Assembly: GCA_905234185.1 (NCBI GenBank)
Contig: CAJOGC010000004.1
Coordinates: forward strand, 1-64,000
Reading direction: 5' to 3'
Length of the DNA stretch: 64,000 nt
Source: an uncultured Alphaproteobacteria bacterium
GTDB lineage: Bacteria; Pseudomonadota; Alphaproteobacteria; Rs-D84
The notes under the pieces were generated by a model. It was not told the origin of the DNA. It worked only from the letters and a program-made list of their open reading frames with translations, and did no database searches. How positions within the stretch are numbered: position 1 is the first letter of the stretch; each line of letters opens with the position of its first letter. The position numbers and the translations under genes are program-made. This document shows positions 17,842-26,860 of the stretch, in pieces.

Positions 17842-18054
17842 ATGACAACAATATTATCCAAAGACGAATACATGACCGAACGTGCGCTGGCCGAGATGTG
17901 GGGATTGAAACGCAACACTTTACAAAAATGGCGTTCGTTGGGTGTTGGACCAAAATTTCTGAAACGTGTTGGTCGCATCGTATATCGCAAACAAGATATA
18001 GCCGAATTCGAACAAAACAATATATTCCAACGTACTACAAGCGACAAACGATAG
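17842..18054 (+). CDS. AlpA-like HTH regulator/excisionase
   Basis: A 70-residue winged-helix protein: YMTERALAEMWGLKRNTLQKWRSLGVGPKF then VGRIVYRKQDIAEFEQ. This is the MerR/AlpA-type fold used by phage and satellite excisionases and activators. The long frame beginning at 17650 is not used, because AAAAGGA sits just before the ATG at 17842. AlpA-type proteins are typical of phage satellites, where they control excision and induction. It leads a tight run of genes ending at the integrase. Confidence 0.85.
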   Translation: MTTILSKDEYMTERALAEMWGLKRNTLQKWRSLGVGPKFLKRVGRIVYRKQDIAEFEQNNIFQRTTSDKR

Positions 18055-18063
18055 GAAACTGTT

Positions 18064-18648
18064 ATGAAACGGCTGGCCAATCCAAAATGGGCACTTTTAT
18101 TGGAAAATATATCACGCGAAGAACGCGGTGATATATTCATGGCAGTTTTGAAGTATCCGGATGCGGAATGTTCAAGTGCTGTGTGGCCATTTATAAAAGC
18201 CGAATTAGATGAAGACGATATTAAATACAAAGCCAAATGTGAACGACTGGCCACGAACAGATTGGCACGTTGGGGCGAACAGAATTCATCAGATATCAAA
18301 CAGACTTTATCAGAAATCGGACAGAAATCAGACGCAATAGCAAATAGCAAGACCAACAATACAAATACAATAGAACAAAGCAAGGCAATACAAAGTCGTG
18401 CAAATGATATGCTTCAAAAATTATCAAACTCTTTCAGCCCATTACGCACGCCTAAATATCATATAGATAATGAATTTTCATTGCCAGAAATCATTAAAAG
18501 GAACAGAGATTTGTTACCGGTATTCAAAGAATTTACACCAGAACAACTGGAAAAAGGACAATTGTCATTGATACGCAAGTGTATGGGACAAGACAAAACA
18601 ATGGCACAAATCATAGGATGGATAAGGAACGAAGGAAAATTCACATAA
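18064..18648 (+). CDS. phage-type protein, DUF6291-like N terminus
   Basis: A 194-residue protein. The first 70 residues (ALLLENISREERGDIFMAVLKYP, with WPFIKAELDED) resemble DUF6291-type phage proteins encoded near replication genes. A low-complexity Asn/Ser/Thr linker (about 80-120) leads to a helical C-terminal domain with Trp (MAQIIGWIRNEGKF). The function is unknown; the position suggests replication or packaging control. It starts 9 bp after the AlpA-like gene. Confidence 0.55.
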   Translation: MKRLANPKWALLLENISREERGDIFMAVLKYPDAECSSAVWPFIKAELDEDDIKYKAKCERLATNRLARWGEQNSSDIKQTLSEIGQKSDAIANSKTNNTNTIEQSKAIQSRANDMLQKLSNSFSPLRTPKYHIDNEFSLPEIIKRNRDLLPVFKEFTPEQLEKGQLSLIRKCMGQDKTMAQIIGWIRNEGKFT

Positions 18649-18762
18649 GTAAAAGGTACTGTGACGACCTTTCGTGCTGAGGGTAACGGCGAGCGCGGCA
18701 TTTGCCTAGCGACAGAAACAAAAAAACGGTGAACGGTGAACACAAAACAAAAAGGAGCAATA

Positions 18763-19239
18763 ATGTTATTATCAAGAAGAGAATATGCAGCACATCGCGG
18801 TGTTACGGTAGCCGCAGTTCAAAAGGCTGTTGAAACGGGGCGAATAACCCTAATAGATGGGAAAATAGATCCTGAAAAAGCAGATAAAGAATGGGCAGAA
18901 AATACTAACCCTGCCTATAACACCCCGCGTGCAGATGACGGTTTTTCAACCCCGTATCAGAAAAGCAGAATGATGAAAACAACATACGATGCGATGCTGA
19001 AGAAACTGGAATATGAAGAACGAGCAGGAAAGTTAGTCTCTAGAGCACAAGTAGAATCTGATATCTTTGCAGCCTCTCGGGCTACAAGGGATCATTTACT
19101 GATGATTCCGAAGCGTGTTGCGCCAAGAATTATCGGTCTAAACAGTATTTCCGAGATCGAATATATTTTGAGCAAGGAAATAACTGACTCATTAACAAGT
19201 CTATGCAACCTATTAAAAGGTAACAACAAAGGAGAATAA
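18763..19239 (+). CDS. Nu1/TerS-like terminase small subunit
   Basis: A 158-residue protein. The N-terminal winged HTH (SRREYAAHRGVTVAAVQKAV, then GRITLIDGKIDPEKADKEWA) and the long helical C-terminal part (AGKLVSRAQVESDIFAASRATRDHLLMIPKRVAPRI) match the Nu1 family of small terminase subunits, which bind the packaging site. No large subunit or capsid gene is present. That is expected of satellites that redirect helper packaging. AAAGGAG lies before the ATG at 18763, which is preferred to 18736. The upstream gap 18649-18762 has a tandem ACGGTGA and a hairpin module. Confidence 0.8.
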   Translation: MLLSRREYAAHRGVTVAAVQKAVETGRITLIDGKIDPEKADKEWAENTNPAYNTPRADDGFSTPYQKSRMMKTTYDAMLKKLEYEERAGKLVSRAQVESDIFAASRATRDHLLMIPKRVAPRIIGLNSISEIEYILSKEITDSLTSLCNLLKGNNKGE

Positions 19240-19240
19240 A

Positions 19241-19453
19241 ATGACACAAAAAACAACCCTTGAAAAAACGATAGCGTTTTTAAGAAAAAAATCTCACACA
19301 TTGATCAAAAAGACTGCACTTGAAATGATGGGAAAGTCCGAGGATGAAATTCGCATAATTTTGGATAGAGCAATGACAGATTTTTGTAACGTGGGTGCAA
19401 AATATTTTGTGCGAGAATATAACAAAAACATGCAAAAATCAAAGGATCTTTAA
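19241..19453 (+). CDS. small helical protein of unknown function
   Basis: A 70-residue, basic, helical protein that I do not recognise. It starts 1 bp after the terS-like stop, with the ribosome site (GGAGAA) inside the previous gene, so the two are probably co-translated. A small protein paired with a TerS-like gene could modify packaging, but nothing in the sequence shows this. Confidence 0.55.
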   Translation: MTQKTTLEKTIAFLRKKSHTLIKKTALEMMGKSEDEIRIILDRAMTDFCNVGAKYFVREYNKNMQKSKDL

Positions 19454-19517
19454 TAGTGTTATTCACTGGACTTGTACGCTTTTATTAGCAATGTTGTGTG
19501 TAATAAAGGGCGTTAAA

Positions 19518-20729
19518 ATGCGGGCACTTAAATGTCAAAAGTTGGTTTTAACAACAGGATTCCTGAATAAGTTGAAATCCGACATTGATTTGCAGATAAC
19601 AGATGCGGCCATACCGGGGCTACAATGCCGGTATTCGGCCGCAACTGACCGCAAAGTGTTCTATTTAGGGTATCGTGTTCGTGGTTCATATCAACAAAAG
19701 CATATGAAACTGGGGTCATTGGCAGAGTTTAGTTTGAACGAAATTCGTGCTCGTGCGATAAAGACAAAACAAGACATCGCCAATGGACTGGACCCACAAG
19801 CAGAACAACGTATGCGCATAAAGCAAAATGAAATGCTTGAGGCACGACGTAAACAAGTCCAGGAATTAACCCCAATATTTATGGAAAAACATTGCCGCGA
19901 AAACAATCGGGCGAATACTTATCGCACAAACGAAGCATTGATGCGTTTGTATATAATCCCGTATCTTGGCGATAAATACATTGCAGATATTGATTTGTGC
20001 ACAATCCAAGACATGTATGACAAAATCAAAAATACAAAAACCGTTGCGGTTGCACTGCATGTTATGCGGTTATTGTCTACTTTTCTGAATTGGTGCGAAA
20101 AATACAATTATCGCACAATAAATTCAAATCCTTGCCATTTGGTCCAAAAAGCAAAATCCCCGAAAATGAACCACACGCTTTTGGATATCAACGGCTATAA
20201 ACGGTTGTTTGATGCACTGAACGAAGCATATTGCGCTGGGAAATATGCACCACAGGCTATCTTGGCAATCAAAACACTCGCACTGACAGGGTGCCGTTGC
20301 AGTGAAATAACAGACTTGGAACGGGACGAGTTAGACTTGGAAAACGGGTATCTGCATTTAAACAAACGTAAAACAGATGCGTTTAATGTGCCACTGGGCG
20401 ATCCAGCAATAGAAGTTATAAAACAGGCTCTAAACATTTGTAAAAGCAAACGATATGTATTTCATTCGCCAATCGACCATACGCGTCCATTGACAGATTT
20501 GCGTAAAGCTTTCTGGTGGGCATTGGATCGTGCCGAATTGCCACGTATGCGTATACACGACTTGCGTCATTCCTTTGCGACACTGGCAACCAGTATGGGC
20601 GAAGATATAAGAATATTAAAAGACGTACTGGGACACACCAAAATCACCACGACAGAAATCTATGCACATGCATCAAGTAATGCCGCACGTCGCACCGCGA
20701 ACAATGTCGCAAGCATGATAACAGGATAA
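19518..20729 (+). CDS. int: tyrosine recombinase (integrase) of the island
   Basis: A 403-residue P4/lambda-type integrase. The N-terminal arm-binding region (DUF4102-like, LVLTTGFLNKLKSDI, then YLGYRVRGSYQQKHMKLG) is followed by a core-binding SAM-like domain and the catalytic domain. The catalytic residues are visible: Arg260 (TGCRCSEI), Lys285, His347-x-x-Arg350 (HDLRH), His373 (LGHTK) and Tyr382. It inserts the island into the 3' part of tRNA-Arg, 222 bp away. The start at 19518 follows AAAGGG; the longer frame from 19395 is unlikely because it overlaps the previous gene. Confidence 0.95.
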   Translation: MRALKCQKLVLTTGFLNKLKSDIDLQITDAAIPGLQCRYSAATDRKVFYLGYRVRGSYQQKHMKLGSLAEFSLNEIRARAIKTKQDIANGLDPQAEQRMRIKQNEMLEARRKQVQELTPIFMEKHCRENNRANTYRTNEALMRLYIIPYLGDKYIADIDLCTIQDMYDKIKNTKTVAVALHVMRLLSTFLNWCEKYNYRTINSNPCHLVQKAKSPKMNHTLLDINGYKRLFDALNEAYCAGKYAPQAILAIKTLALTGCRCSEITDLERDELDLENGYLHLNKRKTDAFNVPLGDPAIEVIKQALNICKSKRYVFHSPIDHTRPLTDLRKAFWWALDRAELPRMRIHDLRHSFATLATSMGEDIRILKDVLGHTKITTTEIYAHASSNAARRTANNVASMITG

Positions 20730-20760
20730 ATTGGTGAATATCGGGGGCAACAAACAAAAA

Positions 20761-20790
20761 TAAAATCGGGATAAACCCGATTTAATTTTT
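20761..20790 (+). terminator. terminator after integrase
   Basis: The stem AAATCGGG/CCCGATTT has a 5-nt loop and is followed by TAATTTTT. Confidence 0.75.
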
Positions 20791-20808
20791 GGCGCGCCCT
20801 GCAGGATT
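20790..20808 (-). repeat. extra copy of tRNA-Arg 3' end
   Basis: 19 nt identical to the last 19 nt of tRNA-Arg including CCA (AATCC...GCGCCA on the minus strand) lie 143 bp beyond the intact gene. The spacing is like the tRNA-Pro duplication. The spacer contains GCAAGAACGCGTGAAACGCG (minus strand), similar to GCAAGAACGAGTGAACGCG in the tRNA-Pro spacer. Confidence 0.7.
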
Positions 20809-20909
20809 GTTCGCGATGCTCACCACACGTAAGGCTCGAACCGCGTTTCACGCGTTCTTGCCAACTATCGTGTCGAACTACGGTTCGAATCTCGGTTGTA
20901 CCAACCGTA

Positions 20910-20942
20910 AAAACAAAAATACGACACAAGGTCGTATTTGTG
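20910..20942 (-). terminator. terminator of tRNA-Arg
   Basis: On the minus strand a stem AAATACGAC/GTCGTATTT is followed by TTGTTTTT, just past the tRNA 3' end. Confidence 0.65.
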
Positions 20943-20951
20943 TTTTTATTC

Positions 20952-21028
20952 TGGCGCGCCCTGCAGGATTCGAACCTGCGACCTGCGGATTAGAAATCCG
21001 ATGCTCTATCCAGCTGGGCTAAGGGCGC
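20952..21028 (-). tRNA. tRNA-Arg(TCT), island attachment site
   Basis: A 77-nt cloverleaf with acceptor GCGCCCT/AGGGCGC, anticodon TCT in the loop TTTCTAA, T-arm GCAGGTTCGAATCCTGC and an encoded CCA. The last 47 nt (20952-20998) are also found, split, at 7643-7773. The gene stays complete because the island brings its own 3' half. Confidence 0.97.
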
Positions 21029-21172
21029 AATGTCGGCATTTTACAACAAAAAACTTAATATTTCAAGTGATGCATAAAAGTAATTGTATTTTTGGTTTTT
21101 GTTCCTGTATGAAATGTCGCGGAATCGTGATATGATGCAAATACAGTACAAAATCAAAAAAGAGGAAAAATT

Positions 21173-21646
21173 ATGAAAAAGTTTTGGATTTTTGTTTTTG
21201 CCATGATCGTTTCGTTTATTCCGGGCATAATTGGCGTATTCTTTACCCCACATGGCGCGTCAAATATATGGTATAATGCATTGGCTAAATCTGTATTGAC
21301 GCCGGCGGGTTGGGTATTCAGTGTCGCGTGGACATTGCTTTATATTCTTTTGGGTATCGCATTATACATCGTCATAATTAACAAGAAAAATCGAATTGAT
21401 AAAACAGGGGCATATTGGTTGTTCGTTGGCCAGATGATTTTGAATGCGTTATGGTCAATAATATTTTTTGGCGCACACATGCCGGCGTTGGCATTATTGG
21501 TATTGTTGGCGTTAATCGTGGAATCTGTATTTTTGGCGCGGTCGTTCCATCGGGTGAATCATGCCGCGGGATACTTGGTGTGGCCGTACATAGTTTGGAT
21601 GTGTTTTGCAACATATCTGAATGCGACAATCATGTTCTTGAATTAA
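21173..21646 (+). CDS. tspO: TspO/MBR family membrane protein
   Basis: A 157-residue protein with five membrane helices and the family motifs: LTPAGWVFSVAWTLLYILLG, LNALWSIIFFG and WPYIVWMCFATYLN. TspO proteins bind porphyrins and other hydrophobic ligands and act in tetrapyrrole and stress regulation. The length is typical. GAGGAAAAATT precedes the ATG. It is the first gene right of the island, and a hairpin terminator follows. Confidence 0.93.
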   Translation: MKKFWIFVFAMIVSFIPGIIGVFFTPHGASNIWYNALAKSVLTPAGWVFSVAWTLLYILLGIALYIVIINKKNRIDKTGAYWLFVGQMILNALWSIIFFGAHMPALALLVLLALIVESVFLARSFHRVNHAAGYLVWPYIVWMCFATYLNATIMFLN

Positions 21647-21651
21647 AATAA

Positions 21652-21676
21652 AAACCGCCATAATGGCGGTTTCTAA
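21652..21676. terminator. terminator between tspO and the FtsB-like gene
   Basis: The stem AAACCGCCA/TGGCGGTTT is shared by the convergent genes. Confidence 0.7.
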
Positions 21677-22008
21677 ATTTTCAGAATTTTGTATCTGGGG
21701 TCGCCTATGTTAAGATATTGCAACCCCAATTCTTCGACATAATCGGGACTGTAATCATGTAATAGTTGAATGTGTTTCCGTAATTCGTCAAGACGGGCTG
21801 TTTGCTGCTCCAGTTCGGCCCGTTCATTATTTAGACGCCATGCATTCATGACAAATCCCTGGATGTTTGTATAGCCGACAAAGATACGAACGAACATAGA
21901 TATTGCAACCAAGGTCAACAATATTCCCCATTTGCCACGCGGACCACCCGTCCATGCGCGCCCAATAAATCCAAAGAAATTTTTGATTTTTTCTTTCATG
22001 CGTGTCAT
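21673..22008 (-). CDS. ftsB: FtsB/DivIC-like cell division protein
   Basis: A 111-residue bitopic protein. A membrane helix (about 28-48, GILLTLVAISMFVRIFVGY) is followed by a coiled coil (NNERAELEQQTARLDELRKHIQLLHD) and a short C-terminal part. This is the FtsB/DivIC layout of the FtsQLB divisome complex; in alphaproteobacteria a gene of this type usually lies near pdhA or eno. The start may be Met4 (21999). A TATAAT sequence lies at the start on the minus strand, and the divergent dus gene begins 10 bp away. Confidence 0.75.
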   Translation of the reverse strand: MTRMKEKIKNFFGFIGRAWTGGPRGKWGILLTLVAISMFVRIFVGYTNIQGFVMNAWRLNNERAELEQQTARLDELRKHIQLLHDYSPDYVEELGLQYLNIGDPRYKILKI

Positions 22009-22018
22009 TATATCACAA

Positions 22019-22939
22019 ATGTTTAGTAATAATCAAATTTTTGCTGCACCATTGGCTGGAATAACGGACAGACCATTCCGGCGCGTGATTCGTATGTTTT
22101 CGCCAACATCGCCGTTGGTCACGGAAATGATATCATGCCATTCTTTGGTGGAATCGCATAAAAATTGCCCGCGTAATTTTGATCGATATGATGACGAAGG
22201 ACCAATCGGGGCCCAGATTTTTGGTGCAATTCCCGATTTAATGGCGGACGCCGCTCGTATTCTGGCCGATGCGGGGGCGAACTGGATTGATATAAATATG
22301 GGATGTCCCGTACCAAAGGTCGCAACGCGTGCGAATGCCGGGGCATATCTTATGCGGGATCATAAATTGGCGGGAAAAATTATGGATTCGGTGGTTCGTG
22401 CGGTTGATGTTCCCGTATCAATTAAAACGCGTCTGGGGTGGGATGATGAACATATGGATTGGCGTGAATTAATCAATATAGCGGCGGATTGCGGGGTACA
22501 TTTTGCCGCATTGCATGGACGAACGCGATCCCAGGGGTATTTGGGCAAATCGACATTGCCAGATGTGCACGATGTGCCGATTCCAATTATTGCTAATGGT
22601 GATATAAAAAGTGCGATTGACGCAGAAAATGCCGAAAAATTGGGCTTTTCGGGTGTGATGATTGGGCGGGCATTGCTGGGGCGGCCATGGGCGTTGTTTG
22701 AAATTGGTGGTGGGGTGGCACCAAAAAATATTGGCGATGTTGTATTGAAACATATGGAATACATGATTGAGTACTATGGTGAACGGGTGGCGATACCAAT
22801 GTTTCGTAAACATGCCGCGTGGTACAGTGCGGGTATGCCAAATTCATCTGATTTCCGCATACGTGTAAATGAAGTCACAACGGTGGCAGATTTGCGCAAT
22901 GAAATTTGTGCATTTTGGGGTTGCGAATTGAAAATATAG
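22019..22939 (+). CDS. dusB: tRNA-dihydrouridine synthase
   Basis: A 306-residue FMN-dependent TIM-barrel enzyme that reduces uridine to dihydrouridine in tRNA. Motifs: APLAGITDRPFRR at the N terminus, INMGCPVPKV with the catalytic Cys, KTRLGW, LHGRTRSQGY, IIANGDI and GVMIGRALLG. It is slightly shorter than E. coli DusB. The start at 22019 gives the normal N terminus; the frame extends 29 codons upstream into the ftsB-like gene and is not credible there. No clear ribosome site. Assignment to DusB rather than DusA or DusC is by overall pattern. Confidence 0.92.
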   Translation: MFSNNQIFAAPLAGITDRPFRRVIRMFSPTSPLVTEMISCHSLVESHKNCPRNFDRYDDEGPIGAQIFGAIPDLMADAARILADAGANWIDINMGCPVPKVATRANAGAYLMRDHKLAGKIMDSVVRAVDVPVSIKTRLGWDDEHMDWRELINIAADCGVHFAALHGRTRSQGYLGKSTLPDVHDVPIPIIANGDIKSAIDAENAEKLGFSGVMIGRALLGRPWALFEIGGGVAPKNIGDVVLKHMEYMIEYYGERVAIPMFRKHAAWYSAGMPNSSDFRIRVNEVTTVADLRNEICAFWGCELKI

Positions 22940-22973
22940 ATTCTATGATAATGCTTAGATTGGGGGCGTAAAA

Positions 22974-23891
22974 ATGGATGATGCTATAAAAGAAAACGAA
23001 AACACAAAGCCGGTGGCTGAAATGACGGCGGGTGAAATGTTGCGTAATGCGCGTACAACGGGTCGGCGCAAACGCGAATTACAGACGATTGCAAAATTGC
23101 TCTGTATCAAAGAAGAATTTTTACAGGCATTAGAAGATGGTAATTACACCGTCTTGCCAGAGGTGGTGTATATTTTGGGTTTTGCGCGTAATTATGCGAT
23201 GGAATTGGGACTTAATCCGGATGAAGTGATTGGCAAAATTAAACGCGAATTGGGGTTGGTTGGTGAATGTCGCGTGGTGACCGAAGATGCATCTCGGATA
23301 ATCAAAAAGACCGAGGGCGCATCGTGCAGAATAGGCCGTGATGCCCAACCAGAAAAATCGTTGAAAATTTCGGACATTATGCCGATGTTGAAAAATGCAT
23401 GGGCGTATATTGCTCGGCATTGGCAATGGGCCACCGGAATCGCGGGTGGCTTGTTGTTGGTTATCCTGATGTTAGTAATTGTGTTTTCTGGACCGTCTAA
23501 AACGGTCGCGGAACCTGATATAAACGGCGCAGATGTGACCGCATTGTCAGAACCGACTGAACCAGCATATACACAACCAGTGCGCGAATTATTCGGAACC
23601 GAAAACCGTGATCGTGCGACAATAATATTACAAGCAAACAAAAACGCTGGTGATGTCGGCACTTGGGTCCAAATAGAAGATGCGCGTGGTAAAAAGTTGT
23701 TCAGCAAAATAATGTTCCCGGGTGACATATTTTATATGCCAAACGGTAATGGATACAAGGGGACATTTGGCAATGTTGCCGGTATCGATTTTTGGGTCGA
23801 AGGCAAACTGGCCCCGACGGTAAAGGCGAACCGTAACGCAAAAGTATTAATTACTGCGGATAATCTGCTTAAACCGGCGGACGGACAATAA
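22974..23891 (+). CDS. rodZ: RodZ-like HTH transmembrane protein
   Basis: A 305-residue protein. An N-terminal cytoplasmic HTH domain (about 20-90, EMLRNARTTGRRKRELQTIAKLL, then VYILGFARNYAMELGLNP) is followed by a linker, one membrane helix (about 158-178) and a periplasmic beta-rich DUF4115 domain (VQIEDARGKKLFSKIMFPGD, then FWVEGKLAP). RodZ links MreB to the cell-wall elongation machinery. It lies 34 bp after dusB. A strong terminator follows. Confidence 0.85.
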   Translation: MDDAIKENENTKPVAEMTAGEMLRNARTTGRRKRELQTIAKLLCIKEEFLQALEDGNYTVLPEVVYILGFARNYAMELGLNPDEVIGKIKRELGLVGECRVVTEDASRIIKKTEGASCRIGRDAQPEKSLKISDIMPMLKNAWAYIARHWQWATGIAGGLLLVILMLVIVFSGPSKTVAEPDINGADVTALSEPTEPAYTQPVRELFGTENRDRATIILQANKNAGDVGTWVQIEDARGKKLFSKIMFPGDIFYMPNGNGYKGTFGNVAGIDFWVEGKLAPTVKANRNAKVLITADNLLKPADGQ

Positions 23892-23895
23892 CAGG

Positions 23896-23924
23896 AAAAA
23901 CCGCCGATATAGTGGCGGTTTTTT
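23896..23924 (+). terminator. terminator after rodZ-like gene
   Basis: The stem AAAACCGCC/GGCGGTTTT is followed by TT. Confidence 0.8.
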
Positions 23925-23972
23925 CAGCCGATTGAACTTGAAAAACAGAATAAATGGACTAAATCATCTGAT

Positions 23973-26816
23973 ATGGGTGGCGTGATAAAAATTCGCGGTG
24001 CGCGCGAAAATAATCTTAAAAATATTGATCTGGACATACCAAAAAATAAATTGGTGGTCTTTACCGGCGTGTCTGGTTCGGGCAAGTCGTCGCTGGCGTT
24101 TAATACCATTTATGCCGAGGGCCAGCGCCGATATGTTGAATCACTTTCGTCATATGCGCGTCAGTTTTTGGATATGCAGAAGAAACCGGATGTTGATTTA
24201 ATCGAGGGTTTGTCGCCCGCCATTTCTATCGAGCAGAAAACCACATCAAAAAATCCTCGTTCAACCGTTGGTACCGTGACCGAGGTTTATGATTATCTGC
24301 GTCTTTTGTGGGCGCGGGTCGGGGTGCCTCATTCGCCGGTGACGGGATTGCCGATTAAGTCGCAAACAATCGCCGAAATGGTTGATTGGACCATGAAAAT
24401 TCCTGCCGCAACGAAAATTTACATAATGGCCCCACTGGTTCGTGATCGTAAGGGCGAATATAAAAAAGAGATTGCTTTTCTGGTTAAACAAGGATATGTG
24501 CGCGCAATAATTGATGGGGAACTTTACGATTTGTCATCAGTGCCACCATTGGACAAGAATAAAAAACATAATATATTCGTTATTGTTGATAGATTGGCGA
24601 TGCCATCAGTGGATGTGTCTGAATCCGATTTGGAAGAGTTCAGAAGCCGCTTATATTCTTCATTCGAAGGTTCGTTACGTTTGGTCCCGGGGTCGGTGTT
24701 GGTGCGGCGTCTGGACACAAACGAGGATACATTGTATTCACAAAACTATGCGTGTCCCGTCAGTGGCTTTACAGTTCCCAAAATAGAACCGCGTCTTTTT
24801 TCGTTTAATGCGCCCGTTGGTGCATGCCAGGCATGTGATGGTTTGGGGGTTCAACTGAAAATATCGCCGGATTTGGTTGTCCCGGATCCATCAAAATCGA
24901 TATTAGGTGGCGCAATCGCGCCGTGGTCGCGTGGTGGAATGTTGACACAATATGATCATTTGTTGGACGCGCTGCATAAAAAATACAAAATACCGTTGTC
25001 TAAACCGTGGCACACACTAACCGCAGAACAGAAAAATATTGTGCTGTACGGCAGCGGTGATGAAGCGATTAAAATAAACTGGAACGGATTTGTTTATGAA
25101 AAACCATATGAAGGGGTGATTCCAAACCTGGAACGCCGGTGGCGTGAATCCGAATCAGAAATAATGCGTGCAGAAATCGCGAAATATCAGTCTGAAAAGC
25201 CGTGCCCGGTATGTCATGGCAAGCGACTTAATATCCAGGCGTTATGTGTAAAAATAAATGGCGCGGATATAATGGATGTTTGCGATATGTCAATCGATGA
25301 TTGCCTTGGCTGGTTCAACGATTTGCCAAACCATTTATCACAAAAAGAAAATGATATTGCGCGTGTGATATTACGTGAAATAACCAGTCGTTTAACTTTC
25401 TTGCAAAATGTTGGTTTGGGATATTTGACATTGTCGCGTATGGCGGGAACGCTTTCTGGGGGGGAATCCCAGCGCATTCGTTTGGCATCACAAATAGGCT
25501 CCGGATTGTCGGGGGTTCTGTATGTGTTGGACGAACCATCGATTGGATTGCATCAAAGCGATAATGACAAATTACTGGATACATTAAAGATGTTGCGCGA
25601 TAAAGATAATACGGTCATAGTTGTGGAACATGACGAGGACGCTATGCGCGCGGCGGACTTTCTGGTCGATATAGGTCGTGGGGCGGGGGTAAATGGCGGA
25701 AATGTTGTTGTCGCCGGAACACCGGATAAGGTTATTAAGTGTAAAGATTCGTTGACGGGTCAATATTTATCCGGCAAACGTAAAATAGAGGTGCCCAAAA
25801 CACGACGCGTCGGTAATGGAAAGTCCATCGTTGTTATGGGGGCGCGTGAAAATAATCTTGGAAATATAAATGTCGAATTTCCACTTGGTTGTTTTATTGC
25901 ACTGACCGGGGTGTCGGGTTCGGGTAAATCGACATTGCTATTGGACACTTTGTATCCGGCACTGATGCGGTCATTGTATAATTCCAAGATAGAGGCAGGT
26001 GCACATGATATTATAAGTGGTATGGAAAATGTAGACAAAGTAGTCGACATAGATCAGTCGCCAATCGGACGCAGCCCACGCAGTAATCCGGCAACATATA
26101 CCGGTGTATTCACGGATATACGTGATTTCTTTGCCGAATTGCCCGAATCAAAGGCGCGCGGATATACCACGGGGCGTTTTTCTTTTAATGTCAAAGGGGG
26201 GCGATGCGAAGCGTGCCAGGGTGATGGCCAGATTAAAATAGAAATGAACTTTTTGGCCGATGTTTATGTCGAATGTGACAAATGTCACGGTGCACGATAT
26301 AATGATGAAACACTGACCGTTAAATATAAAGGCAAATCGATTGCCGATGTATTGAATATGACGGTCGAAGAAGCCTATCGTTATTTTATAAATGTTCCAA
26401 AGATACGTCGCAAATTGGAATTGTTGCGCCGTGTCGGATTGGATTATATCAAATTGGGTCAGAGTTCGTTGGATTTATCCGGTGGTGAAGCCCAGCGTAT
26501 AAAATTATCGCGCGAATTGGCGGCACGCAGTACTGGACAAACGATTTATATCCTGGATGAACCAACAACAGGTTTGCATTTCGAGGATATTAAACTGCTT
26601 TTGTCTGTGTTGCATGAACTGGTTGATGCCGGAAATACAGTCATTGTAATTGAACATAATTTAGAAGTTATTAAAACAGCCGATTGGATTGTGGATCTGG
26701 GGCCGGGCGGCGGAATTAACGGCGGCCGCGTGATAGCCACCGGCACACCGGAACATATTGCCGCAAACAAACAGTCGCTTACTGGACGATATCTAAAGAA
26801 GTATCTGGACAAATAG
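23973..26816 (+). CDS. uvrA: excinuclease ABC subunit A
   Basis: At 947 residues this is full-length UvrA, the damage-sensing ATPase of nucleotide excision repair. The two ABC modules show Walker A motifs GVSGSGKSS (about 32-40) and GVSGSGKST, signatures [16 protein letters not shown] and [16 protein letters not shown], and Walker B regions [10 protein letters not shown] and [10 protein letters not shown]. The zinc modules [10 protein letters not shown] and CEACQGDG...[10 protein letters not shown] are present. The first zinc site reads CPVSGF...CQACDG, as in most UvrA. There is no strong ribosome site before the ATG. Confidence 0.98.
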   Translation: MGGVIKIRGARENNLKNIDLDIPKNKLVVFTGVSGSGKSSLAFNTIYAEGQRRYVESLSSYARQFLDMQKKPDVDLIEGLSPAISIEQKTTSKNPRSTVGTVTEVYDYLRLLWARVGVPHSPVTGLPIKSQTIAEMVDWTMKIPAATKIYIMAPLVRDRKGEYKKEIAFLVKQGYVRAIIDGELYDLSSVPPLDKNKKHNIFVIVDRLAMPSVDVSESDLEEFRSRLYSSFEGSLRLVPGSVLVRRLDTNEDTLYSQNYACPVSGFTVPKIEPRLFSFNAPVGACQACDGLGVQLKISPDLVVPDPSKSILGGAIAPWSRGGMLTQYDHLLDALHKKYKIPLSKPWHTLTAEQKNIVLYGSGDEAIKINWNGFVYEKPYEGVIPNLERRWRESESEIMRAEIAKYQSEKPCPVCHGKRLNIQALCVKINGADIMDVCDMSIDDCLGWFNDLPNHLSQKENDIARVILREITSRLTFLQNVGLGYLTLSRMAGTLSGGESQRIRLASQIGSGLSGVLYVLDEPSIGLHQSDNDKLLDTLKMLRDKDNTVIVVEHDEDAMRAADFLVDIGRGAGVNGGNVVVAGTPDKVIKCKDSLTGQYLSGKRKIEVPKTRRVGNGKSIVVMGARENNLGNINVEFPLGCFIALTGVSGSGKSTLLLDTLYPALMRSLYNSKIEAGAHDIISGMENVDKVVDIDQSPIGRSPRSNPATYTGVFTDIRDFFAELPESKARGYTTGRFSFNVKGGRCEACQGDGQIKIEMNFLADVYVECDKCHGARYNDETLTVKYKGKSIADVLNMTVEEAYRYFINVPKIRRKLELLRRVGLDYIKLGQSSLDLSGGEAQRIKLSRELAARSTGQTIYILDEPTTGLHFEDIKLLLSVLHELVDAGNTVIVIEHNLEVIKTADWIVDLGPGGGINGGRVIATGTPEHIAANKQSLTGRYLKKYLDK

Positions 26817-26860
26817 TGTTTTTTGGAATAAAATTATACTGAATAAATAAAGGAGTAATC

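Larger units (their letters stand above)
7643..20998. mobile_element. tRNA-Arg integrated island, phage-satellite-like
   Basis: A 13.3-kb island sits at tRNA-Arg(TCT). The right end (20952-20998) is the 3' part of the intact tRNA gene. The left end (7643-7773) holds the same 47 bp in two pieces split by an 82-bp insert. A tyrosine integrase lies beside the right end. Inside are an AlpA-like HTH protein, a Nu1/TerS-like protein, a BRO-type antirepressor, phage-family proteins of unknown role, a type III restriction-modification operon and a SieB-like protein. There are no capsid or tail genes. Integrase, AlpA and TerS without structural genes is the signature set of phage-inducible chromosomal islands, so a satellite is my inference; a degraded prophage or defence island is the alternative. 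Confidence 0.8.

Noticed and set aside
19395-19517. Longer N terminus for the integrase
   Set aside because: It overlaps the previous gene; the arm-binding domain starts near 19518 with AAAGGG.
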